DNA of 10,917 nt from positions 1-10,917 of the forward strand of contig JBDTMC010000257.1 in the NCBI GenBank assembly GCA_039934475.1, in the 5' to 3' direction. Shown in pieces: positions 6,221 through 10,917 of this stretch. Made by a program: the position numbers and the translations under genes. Source of the DNA: JBDTMC01 sp039934475 (GTDB taxonomy: Bacteria > Acidobacteriota > Terriglobia > Bryobacterales > Bryobacteraceae). Each line of letters begins with the position of its first letter. Position 1 is the stretch's first letter. The notes beneath the pieces were generated by a model, which did not search any database, was not told the DNA's origin, and saw nothing but the letters and a program-made list of their open reading frames with translations.

Positions 6221-7678
6221 CGTCGGATACAGCGCCCGGTACACTTCATGAGCACGATGATAGGCCTGGACTTCGTGGTTGCGCGGGATTACCGTATCGG
6301 TCTCGCGGATGACGGCCTTGCAGACCTCAGGCACTGAGCCGTATGCGCCGGTACCCACCAGAGCCAGCAGCGCCGCTCCGTATGCCGAACCCTCTTGCGA
6401 TTCCAACGTTACAACCTTGCGGCTGAACACGTCGGCGAACATCTGACGCCAGAACACGCTCTTTGCCCCGCCGCCGGAGAGGCGCACCGAGTTCACCGGC
6501 ACGTCCAAGCCTTCAATGATGTCGAGACAGTCCTTCTGGCTGAAAGCGACACCTTCCAACAATGAACGGACCAGATCCGCGCGTACGTGCCTCGCCGTCA
6601 GCCCGATCCAGCCGCCGCGCGCCGTCGCGTCGAGATGCGGGGTCCGTTCACCCATCAGATACGGAAGCCAGAACAATCCCTGCGAGCCGAGCGGCGCCGT
6701 GGCCGCCTCTGCCGTCAAAGCGTCGTAGTCCGCGCCGGGTTGCAACTGATTGCGGTACCACTGCAGGCTCAGGCCGGCTCCTTGAGTCACGCCCATCACA
6801 TGCCACTTGCCTTTCACCGCATGGCAGAACGTGTGGACGCGCCCGGAAGGATCGTAGTTGGCCCGTTCCATATGCGCGAACACTACTCCGGAGGTCCCCA
6901 GTGTGCACGAAACAATGCCCGGCTCGACAATGCCGTTGCCTACCGCGCTTGCCGCCTGATCGCCGCCGCCCCCAACCACAGGCGTGCCCTCGGCCAGACC
7001 GGTCAAGGCGGCAATCTCCGCCGTCACCGTCCCCGTCACTTCGCTCGACTCATACACGCGCGGCAAAATCGACTTGTCGAGCTTCAAGCGTTCCATCATC
7101 TCATCCGACCACTTCCGCAGCACCACGTCGAACAACGCCGTTCCGGAGGCGTCCGAAACTTCGGTCGCAAACTCGCCGGTCAGCTTGAATCGAATGTAGT
7201 CCTTGGGCAGCAGCATCTTCCGCACGCGGGCGAACTTCTGCGGTTCGTGATCGCGCACCCATAGCAGCTTCGGCAGCGTGAAGCCGGTCAGTACAGGATT
7301 GGCCGTGAAGGCGACGACGTTCGATTTGCCCACCGTGGCATTGATGCTTTCCACCTGTGCCTGGCTGCGCTGGTCGCACCAGATCAGCGCCGGCCGAATG
7401 ACGGCGTTGTTCTCGTCCAAGATCACCAGACCGTGCATCTGGCCTGACAGCCCAATGCCTTTCACTTGGTCTCCCGTGGCCCCGGCTTCCGCCAGAACGC
7501 CGCGGATCGCCTTCACGGCGGCGTCCCACCAGTTGTCCGGATGCTGCTCCGCCCACAGCGGACGTTCCATCGTCATCTCGTCATGCGGAGCGGTGCAGGC
7601 GGCCTTGATCTGTCCCTGCTCGGTGACCAGAAGGGCGCGTGTACCGCCCGTTCCCGTGTCGATGCCTAGCCAATACAT
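6182..7678 (-). CDS. xylB: Xylulokinase (FGGY carbohydrate kinase)
   Basis: This 498-residue protein, full length for the family, phosphorylates D-xylulose with ATP to D-xylulose 5-phosphate, which enters the pentose phosphate pathway in the cytoplasm. The N-terminal phosphate-binding loop is IDTGTGGTRALL (6-17). The xylulokinase signature SGQMHG is at 78-83 with WCDQRS at 100-105, and LPKDYIRFKLTGE is at 157-169. The catalytic base is D240 in GGGGDQAASAVGNG. The C-terminal FGGY signature region, LSGGGAKSVFWRQMFADVF, starts at 400, and RALYPTLRP is near the end. SGQMHG and the GGGGDxA context separate it from glycerol, ribulose and gluconate kinases. It is the second gene of a pair with the ROK kinase: 18 bases lie between them, and GAGGA precedes its ATG. 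No xylose isomerase, transporter or XylR-like regulator is in the window. Confidence 0.95.
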   Translation of the reverse strand: MYWLGIDTGTGGTRALLVTEQGQIKAACTAPHDEMTMERPLWAEQHPDNWWDAAVKAIRGVLAEAGATGDQVKGIGLSGQMHGLVILDENNAVIRPALIWCDQRSQAQVESINATVGKSNVVAFTANPVLTGFTLPKLLWVRDHEPQKFARVRKMLLPKDYIRFKLTGEFATEVSDASGTALFDVVLRKWSDEMMERLKLDKSILPRVYESSEVTGTVTAEIAALTGLAEGTPVVGGGGDQAASAVGNGIVEPGIVSCTLGTSGVVFAHMERANYDPSGRVHTFCHAVKGKWHVMGVTQGAGLSLQWYRNQLQPGADYDALTAEAATAPLGSQGLFWLPYLMGERTPHLDATARGGWIGLTARHVRADLVRSLLEGVAFSQKDCLDIIEGLDVPVNSVRLSGGGAKSVFWRQMFADVFSRKVVTLESQEGSAYGAALLALVGTGAYGSVPEVCKAVIRETDTVIPRNHEVQAYHRAHEVYRALYPTLRPIYGLIQGLG

Positions 7679-7696
7679 AAAAGAGTCCTCACTAAC

Positions 7697-8626
7697 TTAT
7701 GACTGCAATCGTCCCGCTGCCTGAAACGGCAGGTAGGCCGCTCCAAAAAGTCCAGCCTGATTCCCGAGCCGTGCCTTCTCTATGCGGGTTTTACTATTGC
7801 GGTAAGTGAATGAGCGGCGTTCGATCTCACTCATCATCACCGGCGCAAAGAAGTCCCACGCCGGAAGTGGTCCACCGCTCAAAAGATACAACGGGTAGTT
7901 GAAGATGTTGACCAGGTTGCCAATGGCGATCCCGAGCGCCTTGCCCATCTGTTCAAAGATCATCTGCGCCTTCACGTTCCCACCTTGTGCCAGCTCGAAG
8001 ACTTCTTTCGACGTCAGGTGGACGCCCAGGCTCAGCATGTCCGACATCGCTTCGATCGCTGTTGCCGAAGCATGTTTTTCCAGGCATCCGAAGTTGCCGC
8101 ACCCGCACGGGTTGCCATTGGGGAGCACCGTCATGTGCCCCAGTTCGCCGGCCATGCCGCTGAATCCGTGAATGATGCGGCCATTGGAGATGATGCCGCC
8201 GCCGATGCCCGTGCCCAGCGTCAGCAGCACCAGATCGTTGACATCGCGCCCAGCCCCCATCCACTTCTCTCCGAGGGCCGCGGCATTGGCGTCGTTCTCC
8301 AGAATCACCGGTGTGCCGAGCTTCTGTTCTACAACGTCGCGAAAGGGGAACCCTTCAAATGACGGCAGGTTGTTTGAGCCGACGATGATGCCCTTGTCGA
8401 TGAGGATGAAGCCCGGTACGCCGATGCCCACTCCCGCTAACCGGTGCGTCCCACAACGGTCCCGCAGTACGTTGATCGCTGCCACGATGTCTTCAATTAC
8501 GGCATCCCTGCCTTCGGCAAGGTTAGTTGCGCCGGAGCTCTGTTCGAGGATCACGCCATCGCGATCAATGGCGGCCGCGCGTAGGTTGGTGCCCCCCAGA
8601 TCGACGCCTATTGAGTATTCAGCCAT
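7697..8626 (-). CDS. ROK-family sugar kinase, glucokinase-like
   Basis: This 309-residue kinase should phosphorylate glucose or a related hexose with ATP in the cytoplasm. The ATP-binding loop DLGGTN is at residues 9-14. ENDAN at 110-114 carries the catalytic base D112. The second phosphate motif is LGTGIGGG (137-144). ELGH (161-164) and CGCGNFGCLE (174-183) supply the ROK zinc site H164/C174/C176/C181 and the sugar-contacting E161. There is no N-terminal helix-turn-helix, so it is a kinase and not a NagC/XylR-type ROK repressor. Glucokinase is the most likely activity, but fructo-, manno- or N-acetylhexosamine kinases share these motifs. It is first in an operon with xylB. No Shine-Dalgarno sequence precedes ATG 8626. 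A TATGAT box (minus strand, 8640-8635) lies only 8 bases before the start, so the transcript may be leaderless or nearly so. Confidence 0.92.
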   Translation of the reverse strand: MAEYSIGVDLGGTNLRAAAIDRDGVILEQSSGATNLAEGRDAVIEDIVAAINVLRDRCGTHRLAGVGIGVPGFILIDKGIIVGSNNLPSFEGFPFRDVVEQKLGTPVILENDANAAALGEKWMGAGRDVNDLVLLTLGTGIGGGIISNGRIIHGFSGMAGELGHMTVLPNGNPCGCGNFGCLEKHASATAIEAMSDMLSLGVHLTSKEVFELAQGGNVKAQMIFEQMGKALGIAIGNLVNIFNYPLYLLSGGPLPAWDFFAPVMMSEIERRSFTYRNSKTRIEKARLGNQAGLFGAAYLPFQAAGRLQS

Positions 8627-8634
8627 GAAGCCGC

Positions 8635-8640
8635 ATCATA
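8635..8640 (-). promoter_or_regulatory. Candidate -10 box for a leaderless ROK kinase transcript
   Basis: TATGAT matches the -10 consensus at 5 of 6 positions and ends 8 bases before ATG 8626. Transcription starting about 7 bases downstream would begin at or next to the start codon. No convincing -35 is present at usual spacing. The case rests on the absence of any Shine-Dalgarno sequence before this gene. Confidence 0.25.
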
Positions 8641-8643
8641 ACA

Positions 8644-8650
8644 AAGGAGG
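8644..8650 (+). promoter_or_regulatory. Ribosome binding site deciding the DUF3052 gene start
   Basis: AAGGAGG is a near-perfect Shine-Dalgarno sequence, 10 bases before GTG 8661. It favours GTG 8661 over the in-frame ATG 8625, which lies upstream of the site and would put it inside the coding region. Confidence 0.6.
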
Positions 8651-8660
8651 GCCCTGGATC

Positions 8661-9257
8661 GTGGGATTAGAAGTAAAATGCCGCGCCCAATGGAACGGCG
8701 AGGCGGGCGAAGGCAAGCTGCAATTGGAAGTGGGCGAACTCCGCTTTCGTGGCGCATTCCGACTGAATCTTCCCACTAACCAAGCCAAAGTAGAGGCCCG
8801 CGATGGCCAACTCGTCGTTACGAGTCCGCTCGGTGAGGGCGTCTTCGAAATTGGACCGGCAGCGAGTAAATGGGCTCTCCAGATTCAAAATCCGAAGGGA
8901 CGGCTGGATAAGCTGGGCGTGAAGGCCGGTTCGCGCGTGATGGTGGCCGGTGTCACCGATCGAGACTTCCACGAGGAACTGCGGGCGCGAAATGTGGAGG
9001 TGGTGGTGGGTGGACCCGCCGCCATCCTGTTCTATGCGGCGGAGGAATCCAGCGCGTTGGCCCGTCTGGCGGCCCTCGAATCCTCCATCGAACGCAACGG
9101 CGCCATCTGGATCGTGTATCCCAAGGGGCGCAAGGACATCACAGAGAACCAGGTGCTCGCCGCCATTCGCGCTGCAAATTTCGTCGACACGAAGGTTTGC
9201 GCCTTTTCCTCCACGCACACGGCGCTAAAAGCGATGATCCCAGTGGCACGCCGCTGA
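8661..9257 (+). CDS. DUF3052 domain-containing protein
   Basis: This 198-residue protein has two parts. Residues 1-75 are beta-rich (GLEVKCRAQWNGEAGEGKL...LRFRGAFRLNLP...VEARDGQLVV), with GPAASKWALQI closing the part. The second part, about 78-198, matches the DUF3052 family. It runs RLDKLGVKAGSRVMVAGV (81-98), a glycine-rich turn before ILFYAAEESSALARLAALE, then GAIWIVYPKGRKDITENQVLAA (147-168) and VDTKVCAFSSTHTALKAMIPVARR to the end. The alpha/beta pattern looks Rossmann/methyltransferase-like, but the family has no established biochemical function. No signal peptide is seen, so it is cytoplasmic. The gene is divergent from the ROK kinase with only 34 bases between starts and convergent with the small gene at 9266-9469. 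The longer open frame back to 8172 is antisense to the ROK gene and not real. Confidence 0.88.
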   Translation: MGLEVKCRAQWNGEAGEGKLQLEVGELRFRGAFRLNLPTNQAKVEARDGQLVVTSPLGEGVFEIGPAASKWALQIQNPKGRLDKLGVKAGSRVMVAGVTDRDFHEELRARNVEVVVGGPAAILFYAAEESSALARLAALESSIERNGAIWIVYPKGRKDITENQVLAAIRAANFVDTKVCAFSSTHTALKAMIPVARR

Positions 9258-9265
9258 CGCTCCCA

Positions 9266-9469
9266 CTATTCTGAGCATTCCATGATGTAGTATTTCTTGC
9301 CGTCTGCCTTCGAGACCTGCCCCACAATTTGCCATTCATGCCCATCGGCGATGTACACGCGGCGGTAGGAATCGTATTCCACACCGATTTGTTTATCGAT
9401 TCTCGATACTTCCACTTCGCGCGTCTCGCCGGCTTCCCAGTGCTGCTTCACCACACGGAACGGATCCAT
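9266..9469 (-). CDS. Small hypothetical protein, possibly leaderless
   Basis: This 67-residue protein is not recognised. It is charged and beta-rich (TREVEVSRIDKQIGVEYDS, RRVYIADGHEWQIVGQV, KKYYIMECSE), with no signal peptide, membrane segment or metal motif; its single Cys is C65. Its composition and clean ending 8 bases from the convergent DUF3052 stop support a real gene. ATG 9469 is preferred. An in-frame GTG at 9490 would add seven residues, but they cross a TATACT box (minus strand, 9481-9476) that sits 6 bases before the ATG. No Shine-Dalgarno sequence is present, so a leaderless transcript starting at or near the ATG fits. The gene is divergent from the glucosidase gene, with 54 bases between starts. 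Confidence 0.58.
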   Translation of the reverse strand: MDPFRVVKQHWEAGETREVEVSRIDKQIGVEYDSYRRVYIADGHEWQIVGQVSKADGKKYYIMECSE

Positions 9470-9475
9470 GGATCG

Positions 9476-9481
9476 AGTATA
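9476..9481 (-). promoter_or_regulatory. Candidate -10 box for a leaderless small gene
   Basis: TATACT matches the -10 consensus at 5 of 6 positions and ends 6 bases before ATG 9469, placing the expected transcription start on the start codon. No good -35 is visible at standard spacing. Confidence 0.28.
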
Positions 9482-9523
9482 GCCGCCCACGAAGGGTTCA
9501 GTCGCTCGTACACTAGGAGGCGT

Positions 9524-10917
9524 ATGTCCGCTGAACGGTCACGCCTCCTCGAAGCCAGGCGCCGGGAAAAGCACTGGCGGCGATGGGGTACTTATGTTTC
9601 AGAACGCGCCTGGGGCACAGTGCGCGAAGACTATAGCCCTACCGGAAATGCCTGGGAGTTTCTCACGCACGATCAAGCCCGGTCGAAGGCCTATCGTTGG
9701 GGCGAGGACGGGCTGGCCGGATTCTGCGACACCCACCAGCGGCTCTGCCTCGGGCTCGCGCTCTGGAACCAGCACGATCCTTTTCTCAAGGAGCGCCTCT
9801 ATGGCCTCACAGGCAATGAGGGCAATCACGGCGAGGACGTGAAGGAGTATTACTATTATCTCGACGCAACACCTACATATTCCTACGCCAAATGGCTGTA
9901 CAAATATCCGCAAACGGAATACCTTTACAGCTGGTTGAAAGTGGAAAACGCGCGCCGCGGCAAACGTGACGCTGAATTCGAACTGATCGACACGCAGGTT
10001 TTTGAGCAGAACCGTTATTTCGATGTCTTCGTGGAATACGCCAAGGCGGATGTCGACGACATTTTGGTCAGAATTACAGCGGTGAACCGAGGCCCGGAGC
10101 CGGCGCCACTGCACATTCTGCCGACGGTCTGGTTTCGTAATCAGTGGAGTTGGGGCTATCCGAGTCGTAAGAAGCCGCGCTTGGAACAACAGGCGGCGGG
10201 ACTGCTGCGCCTTGACGATGAGAAATTGGGCCGCTACTCGCTATGGTTTGAGGACCAGCCGAAAATACTGTTCACTGAGAACGAAACCAATTTTGAACGG
10301 CTCTACGGTCATGCGAATGGCGGCAAGTACTTCAAAGACGCCTTTCACGACTACGTAGTCTCGGGCAACCAGAATGCAGTGAATCCGGACTTGCGCGGCA
10401 CCAAAGCTTGCGGTCTCTACCATTCGATAATCGCTTCGGGCGAGTCCCGCGTTTTGCGCCTCAGGTTATCCTCGCAACAGTTCTCCACCAGCAGCCCCGA
10501 AGAAGGTTTTGATGAGGTCTTCGCTCAGCGCAAGCAGGAAGCTGACGACTTTTATTCGTTCTGCCCGTGCGACCTGACACCCGATGCGAGACTGGTGCAA
10601 CGGCAGGCGTTCGCCGGTCTCCTGTGGTCCAAGCAATATTACTACTACGTGGTCGATCAGTGGTTGAAAGGCGATCCCGCTGGCCCGGCGCCACCGGAAA
10701 GCCGTCATTACAATCGTAATCATTCCTGGGTGCACTTCTACGCCGAAGATGTGCTCACCATGCCCGACAAGTGGGAGTATCCCTGGTTCGCCGCGTGGGA
10801 CACGGCGTTCCATATGATTCCTCTCTCCATGATTGATCCCGACGCGGCTAAGAAAGAGTTGGAGCGCTTTCTTCGCGAATGGTACATGAAACCCAACGGC
10901 CAGCTTCCGGCATACGA
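9524..10917 (+). CDS. GH63/MGH1-like glucosidase, 5' part (runs off the window)
   Basis: The first 464 residues are present and the frame is still open at the window edge; relatives are roughly 850-900 residues. The family, often annotated as glucosidase or mannosylglycerate-hydrolase-like glycoside hydrolase, cuts alpha-glucosidic bonds with an (alpha/alpha)6-barrel catalytic domain. The start MSAERSRLLEARRREKHWRRWGTYVSE and the stretch WGTVREDYSPTGNAWEF, THDQARSKAYRWGEDGLAG (30-66) are typical of these proteins. So are NEGNHGEDVKEYYYYLDATPT (98-118) and RNHSWVHFYAEDVLTMPDKWEYPWFAAWDTAFH before the cut. D426 in WDTAFH is probably the general acid by family comparison; the catalytic base lies beyond the window. 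No signal peptide is seen, so a cytoplasmic enzyme is likely. ATG 9524 is preceded by AGGAGG only 3 bases away, a short but usable spacing. The continuous frame shows no frameshift. The natural substrate is unknown; trehalose-like, glucosylglycerate and oligosaccharide substrates are all possible. Confidence 0.9.
   Translation, partial: MSAERSRLLEARRREKHWRRWGTYVSERAWGTVREDYSPTGNAWEFLTHDQARSKAYRWGEDGLAGFCDTHQRLCLGLALWNQHDPFLKERLYGLTGNEGNHGEDVKEYYYYLDATPTYSYAKWLYKYPQTEYLYSWLKVENARRGKRDAEFELIDTQVFEQNRYFDVFVEYAKADVDDILVRITAVNRGPEPAPLHILPTVWFRNQWSWGYPSRKKPRLEQQAAGLLRLDDEKLGRYSLWFEDQPKILFTENETNFERLYGHANGGKYFKDAFHDYVVSGNQNAVNPDLRGTKACGLYHSIIASGESRVLRLRLSSQQFSTSSPEEGFDEVFAQRKQEADDFYSFCPCDLTPDARLVQRQAFAGLLWSKQYYYYVVDQWLKGDPAGPAPPESRHYNRNHSWVHFYAEDVLTMPDKWEYPWFAAWDTAFHMIPLSMIDPDAAKKELERFLREWYMKPNGQLPAY

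Noticed and set aside
8172..9257. 361-codon extension of the DUF3052 frame
   Set aside because: The first 163 codons are antisense to the ROK kinase, and a strong ribosome binding site marks GTG 8661.
9599..10189. 196-codon minus-strand frame
   Set aside because: Antisense to the continuous glucosidase frame, which matches its family throughout.

Overview
The window is about 60% GC and carries mostly metabolic and housekeeping-type genes. The mix suggests an Acidobacteriota genome, possibly Bryobacterales/Solibacter-like: a Tat-exported molybdenum hydroxylase, a DUF3052 protein, a GH63-type glucosidase, a secreted LolA-like protein and several small conserved-looking hypotheticals. This placement is inference from gene content and was not tested. 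No RNA gene, insertion sequence, CRISPR array or prophage module is visible.

Layout. Bases 1-276 hold no recognisable gene, only a hairpin and a palindrome. A single-domain CheY-like response regulator (277-639, +) is followed by two small minus-strand genes: a zinc-binding-type protein (662-892) and a five-cysteine protein (1012-1239). From 5100 down to 1380, minus strand, lies a compact three-gene operon for a molybdenum-cofactor oxidoreductase. Its order is 2Fe-2S subunit with Tat signal, Mo-binding subunit, FAD subunit. Both junctions are 1-nt TAATG overlaps, a candidate promoter lies upstream and a candidate terminator hairpin downstream. A secreted hypothetical protein (5171-6010, -) is divergent from a small ribbon-helix-helix protein that resembles a VapB-type antitoxin but has no toxin beside it (6020-6220, +). 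Next is a two-gene sugar-kinase operon on the minus strand: ROK kinase (8626 to 7697), then xylulokinase xylB (7678 to 6182). A DUF3052 gene (8661-9257, +) diverges from the ROK gene, and a small hypothetical gene (9469 to 9266, -) converges on it. The right edge is the first 464 residues of a GH63/MGH1-like glucosidase (9524 to the window end, +).

How the genes work together. The oxidoreductase subunits should assemble in the cytoplasm into a heterotrimer, or a dimer of trimers. The complex would be exported by the Tat system on the small subunit's signal peptide, as known for the E. coli periplasmic aldehyde oxidoreductase PaoABC (YagTSR). The two kinases and the glucosidase all point to carbohydrate use. 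The glucosidase would release sugars, the ROK kinase phosphorylate hexoses and XylB phosphorylate D-xylulose, though no transporter or isomerase gene is present here.

No clearly new multi-gene system is evident. The items most worth a second look are the orphan ribbon-helix-helix gene squeezed between two opposing genes, the FAD subunit that keeps only two cysteines in its cluster-loop region, and the two small cysteine-containing proteins beside the oxidoreductase operon.
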